From NCBI RefSeq assembly GCF_945906775.1, contig NZ_CAMDRE010000001.1, forward strand, positions 2,666,001-2,730,000: a stretch of 64,000 nucleotides of DNA, read 5' to 3'. Of this stretch, positions 34,675 to 44,096 are shown piece by piece. A program made the position numbers and the translations under genes. Numbering within the stretch: position 1 is the stretch's first letter; each line of letters begins with the position of its first letter. The notes below the pieces were generated by a model. The model was not told the origin of the DNA. It worked only from the letters and a program-made list of their open reading frames with translations, and did no database searches. This DNA comes from Citrobacter sp. Marseille-Q6884 (lineage in GTDB: Bacteria; Pseudomonadota; Gammaproteobacteria; Enterobacterales; Enterobacteriaceae).

Positions 34675-35160
34675 ATGTCGCAACTGACTCATATTAACGC
34701 CGCTGGCGAAGCGCACATGGTGGATGTTTCTGCCAAAGCGGAAACCGTACGCGAGGCGCGTGCTGAAGCCTTTGTCACCATGCGTAGCGAAACCCTGGCA
34801 ATGATTATCGACGGCAGCCACCACAAAGGTGATGTCTTCGCGACCGCCCGAATTGCGGGTATTCAGGCAGCCAAACGGACCTGGGATCTCATTCCGCTGT
34901 GTCACCCACTGATGCTGAGCAAGGTTGAAGTTAATCTGCATGCCGAGCCAGAGCACAACCGCGTACGTATTGAATCGCTGTGTCGTTTAACGGGCAAAAC
35001 TGGCGTCGAAATGGAGGCCTTAACCGCGGCTTCCGTGGCGGCGCTGACCATCTACGACATGTGCAAAGCGGTACAAAAGGATATGGTGATTGGTCCGGTA
35101 CGCTTGCTGGCGAAAAGCGGCGGCAAGTCAGGCGACTTTAAGGCGGATGCACATGATTAA
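34675..35160 (+). CDS. moaC: Cyclic pyranopterin monophosphate synthase MoaC
   Basis: MoaC rearranges 3',8-cyclo-GTP from MoaA to cyclic pyranopterin monophosphate. The 161-residue product has the conserved TARIAGIQAAKRTWDLIPLCHPLMLSKVEV block and GVEMEALTAASVAALTIYDMCKAVQKDM with the active-site Asp and Lys. It starts 2 bp after moaB and its last 8 bp overlap moaD. Confidence 0.97.
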   Translation: MSQLTHINAAGEAHMVDVSAKAETVREARAEAFVTMRSETLAMIIDGSHHKGDVFATARIAGIQAAKRTWDLIPLCHPLMLSKVEVNLHAEPEHNRVRIESLCRLTGKTGVEMEALTAASVAALTIYDMCKAVQKDMVIGPVRLLAKSGGKSGDFKADAHD

Positions 35161-35398
35161 AGTACTTTTCTTCGCCCAGGTGCGAGAGCTGGTGGGTACG
35201 GATACGGTAGAGGTTGCGGCAGAGTTTTCGACGGTTGAGGCGCTGCGCCAGCATCTGGCGGCCAAAAGCGATCGTTGGGCGCTGGCTCTGGAAGACGGCA
35301 AGCTACTGGCGGCGGTAAACCAGACGCTGGTCAGCTTTGACAGTCCCGTAAAATCAGGGGATGAAGTGGCCTTCTTCCCACCGGTAACCGGAGGCTGA
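35153..35398 (+). CDS. moaD: Molybdopterin synthase small subunit MoaD
   Basis: A ubiquitin-fold sulfur carrier of 81 residues ending in Gly-Gly (FFPPVTGG). The terminal glycine is made a thiocarboxylate by MoeB and donates the dithiolene sulfurs. The start at MIKVLFFAQ overlaps the moaC stop by 8 bp; an in-frame extension of 21 codons back into moaC is rejected. It lies 1 bp before moaE. Confidence 0.97.
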   Translation: MIKVLFFAQVRELVGTDTVEVAAEFSTVEALRQHLAAKSDRWALALEDGKLLAAVNQTLVSFDSPVKSGDEVAFFPPVTGG

Positions 35399-35399
35399 T

Positions 35400-35852
35400 A
35401 TGGCGGAAACGCGGATAGTAGTTGGACATGCGCCGTTCAGCGTTGGGGAAGAGTATCCCTGGCTGGCAGAGCGCGATGAAGACGGCGCAGTGGTCACGTT
35501 TACCGGTAAAGTCCGTAATCACAACCTCGGCGACAGCGTCCAGGCGTTGACACTGGAACACTATCCAGGCATGACGGAAAAAGCGCTGGCGGAGATCGTT
35601 GAAGAGGCGCGCGGGCGTTGGCCGTTGGGGCGTGTGACGGTGATTCATCGCATCGGCGAATTGTGGCCTGGAGATGAGATCGTCTTCGTCGGCGTGACCA
35701 GCGCGCATCGCAGCAGTGCGTTTGATGCCGGTCAGTTCATTATGGATTACCTGAAAACCCGCGCACCGTTCTGGAAGCGCGAAGCCACGCCAGAAGGAGA
35801 GCGTTGGGTAGACGCGCGTGACAGCGATAAGCTAGCAGCAAAACGCTGGTAG
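35400..35852 (+). CDS. moaE: Molybdopterin synthase large subunit MoaE
   Basis: The catalytic subunit that moves two sulfurs from MoaD onto cyclic pyranopterin monophosphate. The 150-residue protein has GAVVTFTGKVRNHNLGDSV, the HRIGELWPGDEIVFVGVTSAHRSSAFDAGQFIMDYLKTRAPFWK segment with catalytic lysines, and a C-terminal KLAAKRW. Last gene of moaABCDE. Confidence 0.97.
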   Translation: MAETRIVVGHAPFSVGEEYPWLAERDEDGAVVTFTGKVRNHNLGDSVQALTLEHYPGMTEKALAEIVEEARGRWPLGRVTVIHRIGELWPGDEIVFVGVTSAHRSSAFDAGQFIMDYLKTRAPFWKREATPEGERWVDARDSDKLAAKRW

Positions 35853-35893
35853 AGTACAATTGTTGTAGGCTCATACTGATTCAGGAGATTGTC

Positions 35894-36598
35894 ATGGACC
35901 GATTCCCACGATCCGATTCCATTGTACAGGCCCGTTCCGGCCTGCAAACGTATATGGCGCAGGTCTACGGCTGGATGACCTGCGGATTGTTACTGACGGC
36001 GTTTATTGCCTGGTATGCGGCGAATACGCCCGCGGTGATGATGTTTGTCTTTTCCAGCAAAATCACCTTTTTTGGACTGATCATCGCCCAACTTGCGCTG
36101 GTCTTTGTCTTGTCCGGAATGGTGCAGAAGCTCAGTGCCGGAATGGCAACCACGCTATTTATGCTCTATTCGGCATTAACCGGACTGACGCTGTCGAGTA
36201 TCTTTATCGTCTATACCTATTCGTCTATCGCCAGCACCTTTGTGGTGACCGGCGGGATGTTCGGTATCATGAGTCTGTACGGTTACACCACGAAGCGCGA
36301 TCTCAGCGGCTTCGGCAATATGCTGTTTATGGCGTTGATCGGTATCGTACTGGCGTCACTGGTTAACTTCTGGTTGAAAAGCGAAGCGCTGATGTGGGCG
36401 GTGACCTATATCGGGGTGATCGTGTTTGTCGGCCTGACAGCCTATGACACACAGAAGCTGAAGAACATTGGCGAGCAGATCGACCTGCGTGACAGCGGCA
36501 ACCTGCGTAAATACGCGATTCTCGGCGCATTAACGCTGTATCTGGACTTCATCAACCTGTTCCTGATGCTGCTGCGTATCTTTGGTAATCGTCGCTAA
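35894..36598 (+). CDS. ybhL: YbhL, Bax inhibitor-1 family membrane protein
   Basis: A 234-residue inner-membrane protein with seven hydrophobic segments and the BI-1 family ending DTQKLKNIGEQIDLRDSGNLRKYAILGALTLYLDFINLFLMLLRIFG. Bacterial relatives such as BsYetJ conduct calcium in a pH-dependent way; the function of E. coli YbhL is not settled. AGGAG precedes the ATG. It is 41 bp after moaE and probably separately transcribed. A REP follows. Confidence 0.93.
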   Translation: MDRFPRSDSIVQARSGLQTYMAQVYGWMTCGLLLTAFIAWYAANTPAVMMFVFSSKITFFGLIIAQLALVFVLSGMVQKLSAGMATTLFMLYSALTGLTLSSIFIVYTYSSIASTFVVTGGMFGIMSLYGYTTKRDLSGFGNMLFMALIGIVLASLVNFWLKSEALMWAVTYIGVIVFVGLTAYDTQKLKNIGEQIDLRDSGNLRKYAILGALTLYLDFINLFLMLLRIFGNRR

Positions 36599-36607
36599 AT
36601 CTCTGTT

Positions 36608-36636
36608 GCCGGATGCGGTGTCACGCCCTATCCGGC
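36608..36636. repeat. REP unit after ybhL
   Basis: GCCGGATGCGGTG...CCTATCCGGC, 9 bases beyond the ybhL stop, between convergent ybhL and ybhN. Confidence 0.85.
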
Positions 36637-36650
36637 AATAAAAATCCCCT

Positions 36651-37613
36651 TTATTTCGCCATGGCCTTTTCATTTTTCGCCCGCAGTTTTTTCGCCCGAC
36701 TCTCCAGCATCAGGTAACAGACCAGTGCCAACAGCAGCGGGGTAAAATAGTAGAGCACGCGGTACGCGAGCAGAGCGGCGATGATGGTGCCCGATGAGAT
36801 CTCTTCTCCTGCCAGCAAGGCCATAAACACCGCTTCGAGTACGCCTATCCCTGCAGGAATATGTACGATAACCCCGGCAATACTACTGACCAGCAGCACG
36901 CCCAGCACGAAGAAATAGTTGACCCCCTGACCCAACAATAGCCAGATGATTGCCCCCATCACCAGCCAGTTGGTGCCGGATATCGCCATCTGTACAAGGG
37001 CGAACTTCCATGACGGGAGCACCAGTTTTTGGCCTCTGATCGTCATGTGGCGGTGTTTGGCGAAAGCGCAGAACCACAGGTAGACCGCAATAATCAACAG
37101 CAGCGCCACGCCCAGAATACGTAACGTGCCCTCATCGATATACCAATGTGCGGGTAACTGGACGATGCCGAAAGTAAAAATAAACCCGCCCAGCAGAATA
37201 TAGCCCAGCCAGTTAGTGGTAATACTGAGAGAGAAAATCCGCGTGATAGTACCGCCAGGCAACCCGAGGCGCGAGTAGAGGCGATAGCGCATACCAATCC
37301 CGCCAACCCAGGTGCTTAACGTCAGGTTGAAGGCGTAACAGATAAACGACACCAGCATCACCTGGCGCTTCGCCAGTTTATGGCCACAGTAATATCGCCC
37401 GAGCAGGTCATAACAGCCATAGAGTAAATAGCTGATGATCACCAGTCCGACGGCGCTGAGCAGGGCGAGGCGGTTGTAATCGCGGATAACCGTCCAGACC
37501 TCCTCCCAGTTCACCTTACTGGCATAAATGACCAGCAGTACGATCACCGCAATAAAAAACAGCCAGGTGAGGATCTTTTTCGCTAACCGCCAGCGTGGAC
37601 GGGATTTTGCCAT
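36651..37613 (-). CDS. ybhN: YbhN, UPF0104/LPG-synthase-like membrane protein
   Basis: The 320-residue inner-membrane protein has about eight hydrophobic segments and basic ends (MAKSRPRWRLAKK..., ...SRAKKLRAKNEKAMAK). It belongs to the family with the lysyl-phosphatidylglycerol synthase transmembrane domain but lacks the catalytic synthetase domain. The gene directly follows clsB (one-base overlap), so a role in phospholipid transport or distribution is plausible but unproven. Last of ybhP-clsB-ybhN. Confidence 0.92.
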   Translation of the reverse strand: MAKSRPRWRLAKKILTWLFFIAVIVLLVIYASKVNWEEVWTVIRDYNRLALLSAVGLVIISYLLYGCYDLLGRYYCGHKLAKRQVMLVSFICYAFNLTLSTWVGGIGMRYRLYSRLGLPGGTITRIFSLSITTNWLGYILLGGFIFTFGIVQLPAHWYIDEGTLRILGVALLLIIAVYLWFCAFAKHRHMTIRGQKLVLPSWKFALVQMAISGTNWLVMGAIIWLLLGQGVNYFFVLGVLLVSSIAGVIVHIPAGIGVLEAVFMALLAGEEISSGTIIAALLAYRVLYYFTPLLLALVCYLMLESRAKKLRAKNEKAMAK

Positions 37614-38854
37614 CAGGGTTTTCCTCCGGCATCCTCAGCCTGAATGCGATCCTGCGTTTCCATGGCGGGTTGCGCGGGGGGATCGACCTGAGTGAGGTGC
37701 GGGGTGTGCGCTGGTAGCCAGCCGACCAGCGCCGGGAAGTGGCGCAAAAAGTGGAACGCCAGCACGCTCTTGGTCAGGTTCCACCAGGTGCGTTTCGGCA
37801 ACATTGACTCATCAACCCGCTTGCAGTCCTGCGCAATAATCGGGTTCAGATTGTCCCGCAGGGTCTGGTTGAAGGTGCGGTCATGAATAATGAGATTGGC
37901 TTCCAGGTTCAACGACAGGCTGAGCGGGTCGAGGTTGCTGGAACCTACGGTTGCCCAGTGATCGTCCATCAGGGCGACTTTGCCATGAAGAGGTTTGCGT
38001 CGGTATTCATAGACCTGCACGCCGCCTTTCACCAGGTAGTTATACAGCAGGCGGGCGCCGACTTTGACAATCGGCATATCCGGCTCACCCTGTACGATAA
38101 GCTTTACCCGCACGCCGCGACGCGCCGCTTTGCGCAGGGCATGCAGCAGACGATAGCCGGGGAAGAAATAGGCGTTGGCAATGATCACCTCGCGTCTGGC
38201 CTGGGTGAGCATTTTCAAATAATGACGCTCTATATCGTCGCGGTGTTCTTCGTTATCACGCCAGACAAACAGTGCCTGCGCTTCGCCGGGCTGACGATTT
38301 TCTATCGCCCGGTGATGACGTCGCCACCAGCGGCGCACGGCGCTTTGTCCCGGCAGGTTTTCCAGTACAAACGTCAGGATATCGACCACAATGGGGCCTT
38401 CAACCCGCACGGCGTAATCCTGCTTGGCTTCCGGGCCATAATCCGACATGTGCTCTGCGGAATAGTTAATTCCGCCGACGAAGGCGATGCGATCGTCAAT
38501 CACGACAATTTTGCGATGCATCCGGCGAAAGAGATTGGTGCGCATGCCAAACAGGCGAGGGCGCGGATCGTAATAGCGAAAAACAATACCGGCCGCAGTC
38601 AATTCATTGACAAAACGATCGCTGAGATCCGGTGAACCGTACCCGTCCAGCAGCACCTCCGCTTTAATGCCCCGCTGAGCGGCACTCAGCAGTGCGGCGT
38701 GCAGTTGTATGCCGACTTCGTCTTCAAACCAGATAAACGTTTCCAGGATGACCTTTTGTTGGGCCTGTTCGATAGCGTCAAACACGGCGGGATAGTACTC
38801 GTCGCCGTTTTCCAGAAGTTGAATTTGATTGCCTTCACGCCAGCCATGTTTCAT
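37613..38854 (-). CDS. clsB: Cardiolipin synthase B ClsB (YbhO)
   Basis: A phospholipase-D-superfamily enzyme that makes cardiolipin from two phosphatidylglycerols. The 413-residue product has two HKD motifs: HRKIVVIDDRIAFVGGINYS (about 113-132) and HGKVALMDDHWATVGSSNLDPLSL (about 290-313). It lacks the N-terminal membrane pair of ClsA. It overlaps ybhP by 4 bp and ybhN by 1 bp, so the three are translated together. Confidence 0.95.
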   Translation of the reverse strand: MKHGWREGNQIQLLENGDEYYPAVFDAIEQAQQKVILETFIWFEDEVGIQLHAALLSAAQRGIKAEVLLDGYGSPDLSDRFVNELTAAGIVFRYYDPRPRLFGMRTNLFRRMHRKIVVIDDRIAFVGGINYSAEHMSDYGPEAKQDYAVRVEGPIVVDILTFVLENLPGQSAVRRWWRRHHRAIENRQPGEAQALFVWRDNEEHRDDIERHYLKMLTQARREVIIANAYFFPGYRLLHALRKAARRGVRVKLIVQGEPDMPIVKVGARLLYNYLVKGGVQVYEYRRKPLHGKVALMDDHWATVGSSNLDPLSLSLNLEANLIIHDRTFNQTLRDNLNPIIAQDCKRVDESMLPKRTWWNLTKSVLAFHFLRHFPALVGWLPAHTPHLTQVDPPAQPAMETQDRIQAEDAGGKP

Positions 38855-39612
38855 AAGTGAATCTCCGCGCTCAGGGGGGCATGGTCAGACAAATGTCGCC
38901 AGTTTCGCAGCGCCAGTGCTGTTGGCGTGCTGGCATTGGCGTTTTTGACGTAGATCCTGTCGAGGCGCAGCAGTGGCAAACGTACCGGAAAGGTTCGCGC
39001 CGGACGGCCATGGGCACGGGTAAAAATTTCGTCAAGACCGGCCAGCGTTTTCAGCGGATGGTTGGCTTTTTGCCGCCAGTCATTGAAATCCCCCGCAACG
39101 ACGACGGGTTCAGCATCGGGTAGGGCATTCACCCACTCCGCCAGCATTGTCAACTGCGCCTGGCGGTGAGCTTCTCGCAATCCGAGATGCACACACATGA
39201 CATGGAGAGGGTGGGGTAACATTGGCGGTACGATGCGGCAGTAAAGCACACCGCGTTTTTCGCTCCCTCCGACAGACACATCACGATTTTCATAATGTTC
39301 AATCGGGTAGCGCGACAAGACGGCATTACCGTGATGCCCCTGCGGATAGACGGCGTTACGCCCGTAGGCGAAATCGCTCCACATCGTATCAGCCAGAAAT
39401 TCGTAGTGTGTGGTATCCGGCCAGTTTTCTACACGTAGCGGATGAACGTCGTGGGCTCCCATCACTTCCTGCAGACACACAATGTCGGCACCGACTGTTC
39501 TGACGGCATCCCGTAGCTCAGGCAAAATAAAACGTTTGTTAAAGGCGGTAAAACCTTTGTGAGTATTAATTGTGAGCACGTTGAATGAAAATTGAGCTTT
39601 ATGTCCGGTCAT
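38851..39612 (-). CDS. ybhP: YbhP, endonuclease/exonuclease/phosphatase-family protein
   Basis: The 253-residue EEP-fold hydrolase begins LTINTHKGFTAFNKRFILPELRDAV. CLQEVMG, VVAGDFNDWRQKANHPL and HLSDHAPLSAEIHL carry the conserved Glu, Asp-Asn and Asp-His residues of the metal site. The substrate is unknown. The ClsB-linked context allows a phospholipid phosphodiesterase or phosphatase, but this is inference. First gene of the three-gene unit. Confidence 0.92.
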   Translation of the reverse strand: MTGHKAQFSFNVLTINTHKGFTAFNKRFILPELRDAVRTVGADIVCLQEVMGAHDVHPLRVENWPDTTHYEFLADTMWSDFAYGRNAVYPQGHHGNAVLSRYPIEHYENRDVSVGGSEKRGVLYCRIVPPMLPHPLHVMCVHLGLREAHRQAQLTMLAEWVNALPDAEPVVVAGDFNDWRQKANHPLKTLAGLDEIFTRAHGRPARTFPVRLPLLRLDRIYVKNANASTPTALALRNWRHLSDHAPLSAEIHL

Positions 39613-39744
39613 GATTCTCCTGGCGACGTCACTTTCCTAATTAAAATAGTGTAGTCGCCGTCACAAAAAGATGCGGTCTTGCGGATTTTTCCGTAAAGTC
39701 CGGTACTCTGGACAATCAGTTAAAAATCCTTCAGGAGAATAGCC

Positions 39745-40155
39745 ATGAGGTGGCAACAACGTGTTCGTGTCGCAACGGGTCTAAGTTGCTGGCAGATTGT
39801 GTTGCATTTACTGGTAGTGGCGTTGCTGGTAATGGGGTGGATGAGTGGCACGTTGGTGCGCGTCGGCCTGGGATTATGCGTCATTTATGGCGTCACGGTT
39901 TTATTAATGCTGGCGTTACAGCGCCACCATGAACAGCGCTGGCGTGATGTGGCCGACGTGCTGGAAGAGCTGACAACCACGTGGTATTTCGGTGCGGCGA
40001 TGATCGTACTGTGGCTGCTGTCCCGCGTGTTGCAAAATAATGTCTTACTGGCACTGGCGGGACTGGTCATCCTTGCCGGACCCGCAGTGGTCTCGCTGCT
40101 GGCGAAAGACAAAAAACTACATGACTTTGCGTCTAAACATCGCATACGCCGCTGA
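39745..40155 (+). CDS. ybhQ: YbhQ, inner-membrane protein
   Basis: A 136-residue protein with four hydrophobic segments (two near residues 17-55 and two near 75-120) and basic tails. Length matches E. coli YbhQ; function unknown. AGGAG precedes the ATG. Its last 39 bp overlap the end of convergent ybhR, so the C-terminal KHRIRR is encoded opposite ybhR codons. Confidence 0.92.
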   Translation: MRWQQRVRVATGLSCWQIVLHLLVVALLVMGWMSGTLVRVGLGLCVIYGVTVLLMLALQRHHEQRWRDVADVLEELTTTWYFGAAMIVLWLLSRVLQNNVLLALAGLVILAGPAVVSLLAKDKKLHDFASKHRIRR

Positions 40156-41223
40156 TCCGGTTGTGGCCGCAATCACTAACAGCGGCCACAGACTTCCCCA
40201 GACAATCTTCAGACTCGCATCCTTCAGGTAAATCTGTTTCGTGATGTCCGTAAAATGGCGGATTGGGTTTATCCACGTCAGATTCTGCAACCATACCGGC
40301 ATATTTTCGACCGGAGAGACATACCCCGACAGCAAAATTGCGGGCATCATAAAGACAAACACGCCGATAAATGCCTGCTGCTGAGTTGAGCACAGCGATG
40401 AAATCAGCAGACCGAAACCCACCAGCGACAACCCATAAATCACCATCGTGAAGTAGAACAGCCCCAAAGACCCGGCAAACGGAATGTGATAGGCCCAGAT
40501 GCCAATCGCCAGCACGATAGTGGCCTGACCGGTTGCCACGATCAGCGCGGGCACCGCTTTACCGATAAAAATCTGCCAGGTGGTGAGCGGGGAAACCAGC
40601 AGCTGATCCAGCGTGCCTTGCTCGCGCTCGCGAGCCACCGACAGCGAGGTGACGATCATGACGCCGATGGTCGTGATCATGGCGATCAGCGACGGAACGA
40701 CGAACCATTTGTAATCCAGATTCGGGTTATACCAGTTGCGCACGACCAGTTCACTGTTGTTGGGTTTCGGTTTGCCGTCCATCAGCTCCTGCTGGTACTC
40801 CTTGACGATCTGCTGCAGATAATTCGCGGCGATCTGCGCGCTGTTTGAGTTGCGACCGTCAAGAATCAACTGCATTGGCGCCTGCTGAAACGTATCCAGG
40901 TTACGCGAAAAGTCAGCCGGGAAGCGCACCAACAGCAGCGCTTTTTGAGTGTCGATAGTGGGTTGGATTTCCTGCGGACTTTTCAGCAGCAGAATATGGG
41001 TAAAGGCGCTGGCGCGGGCAAAGCGCTGGGTTAATTCCACCGAATGTTTGCCGTTGTCTTCGTTATAAATGGCGATAGTGGCATTGGTGACTTCAAGCGT
41101 GGCCGCAAACGGGAACAGGAGGACCTGAATCAGCACCGGTAAAATCAGAATCGCGCGCGTCTGCGGCTCGCGTAACAGCGATTGCAACTCTTTGCGAATT
41201 AATGTCCATAAGCGATGAAACAT
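40117..41223 (-). CDS. ybhR: YbhR, ABC-2 permease of the YbhGFSR exporter
   Basis: The 368-residue ABC-2-type permease has an N-terminal membrane anchor (about 22-45), a long extracytoplasmic domain to about 170, and five further helices. [30 protein letters not shown] is the typical cytoplasmic coupling helix. With YbhS it should form the membrane part of an efflux pump fuelled by YbhF and linked to the outer membrane by YbhG. In E. coli this pump exports cefoperazone, chloramphenicol and sodium/lithium. Last of cecR-ybhGFSR, 10 bp after ybhS. Confidence 0.94.
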   Translation of the reverse strand: [368 protein letters not shown]

Positions 41224-41233
41224 GCCTGTCCCC

Positions 41234-42367
41234 TTAATCCAACCGACGTTTGGTTTTAAGCCACGTCAGACCAATAAACATCACCGCCGAAGCGATTAAA
41301 AACAGCACGTTGATGACCAGCACCACCGGAATGTTTCCTGCCAGGAACAGACTCTGCAAGGTGCTGACGAAATAGCGTGCGGGAATAATGTAGGTCACCG
41401 CGCGGATAATCGCCGGCATGCTGTCTATCTGAAAGATAAAGCCTGACAACATAATCGATGGCAGGAAAGCGGCGTTCAGCGCCACCTGCGCGGCGTTAAA
41501 CTGATTGCGGGTGATCGTCGAGATCAGTAGCCCCATCCCTAATGTACTGAGCAGAAACAGGCTGGTGATGAAAAACAGGATCAGCAATGAACCGCGATAA
41601 GGCACGCCAAGGATAAATACCGACACCAGCATACAGAGCAACATCGCCAGCATGCCGAGGAAGTAGTAGGGGATCAGTTTGCACAGTAATAGCTCAACGC
41701 GGGTGACTTCGGTAGAGAGCAGGGCTTCCATCGTCCCGCGCTCCCATTCACGCGCCACCACGAGTGAGGTGAGGATGGCGCCAATGACCGTCATAATAAT
41801 GGTCACCGCACCTGGAATAATAAAGTGCTGACTGATCGCCGCCGGGTTAAACCAGTAGCGGGTTTGCACGTCGATCAGCGGTTCGAAGGATTCTCCTCTG
41901 TCTTCCGCACGCTGTTTCTGCCAGATCTGCCAGATACCTTCGACGTAGCCCTGCACAAAGTTGGCAGTATTGGGTTCGCTGCCATCGGTGATCACCTGGA
42001 TCGGCGCGATGTCGTTGGGGCGTGCCATTTGTTGGGCAAAATCGACCGGGATCACCACCAGCCCGCGAATGCGCCCGGCCTGCATTTTTTCAATCAATTC
42101 CTGGCGGTTGTCGCTGATGGTGGCATCAATATAGGGCGAGCCGGTCATGGTGTGGGTAAAATCCAGCGCCTCTTCGCTCTGTTGTTCGAGCAGAATACCT
42201 ACCCGGAGCTTACTGGAGTCGAGGTTAATGCCGTAACCGAAGATAAACAGCAGCAGCAACGGGATCACCACGGCAATCAGCCAACTACTGGGGTCGCGAA
42301 CGATCTGACGCGTCTCTTTCACGCACAGTGCGCGCACGCGTCGCCATGAGAGAGTGTGGTTACTCAT
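41234..42367 (-). CDS. ybhS: YbhS, ABC-2 permease of the YbhGFSR exporter
   Basis: The 377-residue paralogue of YbhR has the same plan: helix at about 30-48, periplasmic domain to about 180, then a helix bundle with WERGTMEALLSTEVTRVELLLCKLIPYY. The start at MSNHTLSWRR overlaps the ybhF stop by 8 bp; the frame is open 8 codons more. It acts as a dimer partner of YbhR. Confidence 0.94.
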   Translation of the reverse strand: MSNHTLSWRRVRALCVKETRQIVRDPSSWLIAVVIPLLLLFIFGYGINLDSSKLRVGILLEQQSEEALDFTHTMTGSPYIDATISDNRQELIEKMQAGRIRGLVVIPVDFAQQMARPNDIAPIQVITDGSEPNTANFVQGYVEGIWQIWQKQRAEDRGESFEPLIDVQTRYWFNPAAISQHFIIPGAVTIIMTVIGAILTSLVVAREWERGTMEALLSTEVTRVELLLCKLIPYYFLGMLAMLLCMLVSVFILGVPYRGSLLILFFITSLFLLSTLGMGLLISTITRNQFNAAQVALNAAFLPSIMLSGFIFQIDSMPAIIRAVTYIIPARYFVSTLQSLFLAGNIPVVLVINVLFLIASAVMFIGLTWLKTKRRLD

Positions 42368-44096
42368 GCGCATGCTCCTTATCCCAGTCATTGATAAGCC
42401 GGATAAAAGCCTGTTCCATAGTTGGGTCCGGCGTGTCGTTATCGGCCGCCTGTGCCTTCAGGTCGTCTGGTGTGCCGCTGGCAATTAACTTCCCGCGGTA
42501 CACCAGCCCGATTCGGTCGCAATATTCCGCTTCGTCCATAAAGTGGGTGGTGACCATCACCGTGACACCTTTTTCCACCATACTATTGATGTGCAACCAG
42601 AATTCCCGGCGGGTGAGGGGATCGACGCCGGAAGTCGGCTCATCGAGGAACAGAATATCGGGTTCATGCATCAGTGAACAGGCCAGCGCCAGACGTTGCT
42701 TAAAGCCCAGCGGCAGCTCGTCGGTGGCATGGGATGCGATGCTTTTCAGGCCGAACGCCTCACTCATGCGTTCAATTTTTTCTTTCTGCGCCCGACCACG
42801 CAGGCCGTAGACGCCGGAGAAAAAGCGCAGATTCTGTTCAACGGTCAGGTTGCCGTACAGGGAGAATTTCTGCGCCATATAGCCCAGATGCTGGCGCGCT
42901 TTCCCAGAACTGATCTTCAGGTCCATATCCAGCACCAGCGCTTTCCCCGAGGTTGGAACCAGCAGGCCGCACATCATTTTAAACGTGGTGGATTTCCCTG
43001 CGCCGTTAGGTCCCAGCAGACCAAAAATTTCGCCGCGCTGAACGGCAAAATCCACATGGTCGGTAGCCGCAAAATCACCAAATTTTTTGGTCAGCGCTTT
43101 GGCTTCAATGACCGTTTCGCCTGCCTTTCCTTCAACGGTATGCAGGATGGCGCCGAGCGGTGATTCAGAGGTTCCCGCGCCGCCGAGTAAATCGATAAAG
43201 GCATCTTCGAAACGCGGAGTTGCTCCGGCGATGTTAATCTCAGGCATGCCATCGGCCTGACGAATGTCATCTGCCGTGGCCTCTTTTTTGAGGATCAGTC
43301 GGACGGATTTGCCCTGAATCATGCCGTCACTGACCTGCGGCAGTTTTAACGCGCGTTGCAGCAGTTTGCGATTATTTTCCTGCTGGCTGCTCATTAAAAA
43401 GCTGCGCCCAGCCATGGTTTGCGTAAGCCGGGTCGGTTCACCCTGGTACAGCAGTTCGCCTTCGTTCATCAGCAGCACATCGCGGCACTGCTCGGCTTCA
43501 TCAAGATAGGAAGTGCTCCAGAGGATCAACATGCCATCCCCGGCCAGTTCATGCACCATTTGCCATAATTCGCGGCGGGAAATAGGATCCACGCCAACCC
43601 CCGGTTCATCCAGCAACAGCACTTTGGGTTCGCCGACCAGCGTACAGGCCAGCCCCAGTTTCTGTTTCATCCCGCCGGAGAGCTTTCCGGCCAGACGTCC
43701 GGTAAAAGGCCCCAGCGAGGTAAATTCCAGCAGGCGGGCAAACGTTTTTTGACGTGCTTCTCCGGTTACGCTGCGCAGATCCGCATAAAGATTGAGGTTC
43801 TCCATGACCGTCAAATCTTCATACAGACCAAATTTTTGCGGCATGTAACCCAGTACGGCATGCAGCGCACTGTCATCTTTTATCGGGTCAAATCCGATCA
43901 CCGTTGCGCTGCCGCTGTCCGGTTTCAACAGTCCCGCCAGCATACGCATTAAGGTCGTTTTTCCGGCACCGTCCGGCCCGACCAGACCTGTGACGTAACC
44001 CGCGTGAATCGTACAGTCGAGCGGTGCGACCGCCGGTTTTTCCAGACCCGTGAAGCGCTTCATCAGCCCGTTAAGCGTAATGACGGCGTCATTCAT
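42360..44096 (-). CDS. ybhF: YbhF, fused double ABC ATPase of the exporter
   Basis: The 578-residue protein joins two complete ABC domains. Domain 1 has GPDGAGKTT (about 39-47), LSGGMKQKLGLAC and LLLDEPGVGVDP. Domain 2 has GPNGAGKST (about 357-365), LPLGFKQRLALAC (an LPLGF variant signature, also in E. coli YbhF) and LFLDEPTSGVDP. The start at MNDAVITLNG overlaps ybhG by 8 bp. Confidence 0.95.
   Translation of the reverse strand: MNDAVITLNGLMKRFTGLEKPAVAPLDCTIHAGYVTGLVGPDGAGKTTLMRMLAGLLKPDSGSATVIGFDPIKDDSALHAVLGYMPQKFGLYEDLTVMENLNLYADLRSVTGEARQKTFARLLEFTSLGPFTGRLAGKLSGGMKQKLGLACTLVGEPKVLLLDEPGVGVDPISRRELWQMVHELAGDGMLILWSTSYLDEAEQCRDVLLMNEGELLYQGEPTRLTQTMAGRSFLMSSQQENNRKLLQRALKLPQVSDGMIQGKSVRLILKKEATADDIRQADGMPEINIAGATPRFEDAFIDLLGGAGTSESPLGAILHTVEGKAGETVIEAKALTKKFGDFAATDHVDFAVQRGEIFGLLGPNGAGKSTTFKMMCGLLVPTSGKALVLDMDLKISSGKARQHLGYMAQKFSLYGNLTVEQNLRFFSGVYGLRGRAQKEKIERMSEAFGLKSIASHATDELPLGFKQRLALACSLMHEPDILFLDEPTSGVDPLTRREFWLHINSMVEKGVTVMVTTHFMDEAEYCDRIGLVYRGKLIASGTPDDLKAQAADNDTPDPTMEQAFIRLINDWDKEHAHE

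Noticed and set aside
37883..38635. 250-codon plus-strand frame opposite clsB
   Set aside because: A by-product of the codon pattern of clsB; no homology or start signal.
42360..44096. Altered second signature (LPLGF) in YbhF as a sign of damage
   Set aside because: As I recall, E. coli YbhF has the same sequence, so this is a family trait, unlike the orphan ATPase at 28.1 kb.
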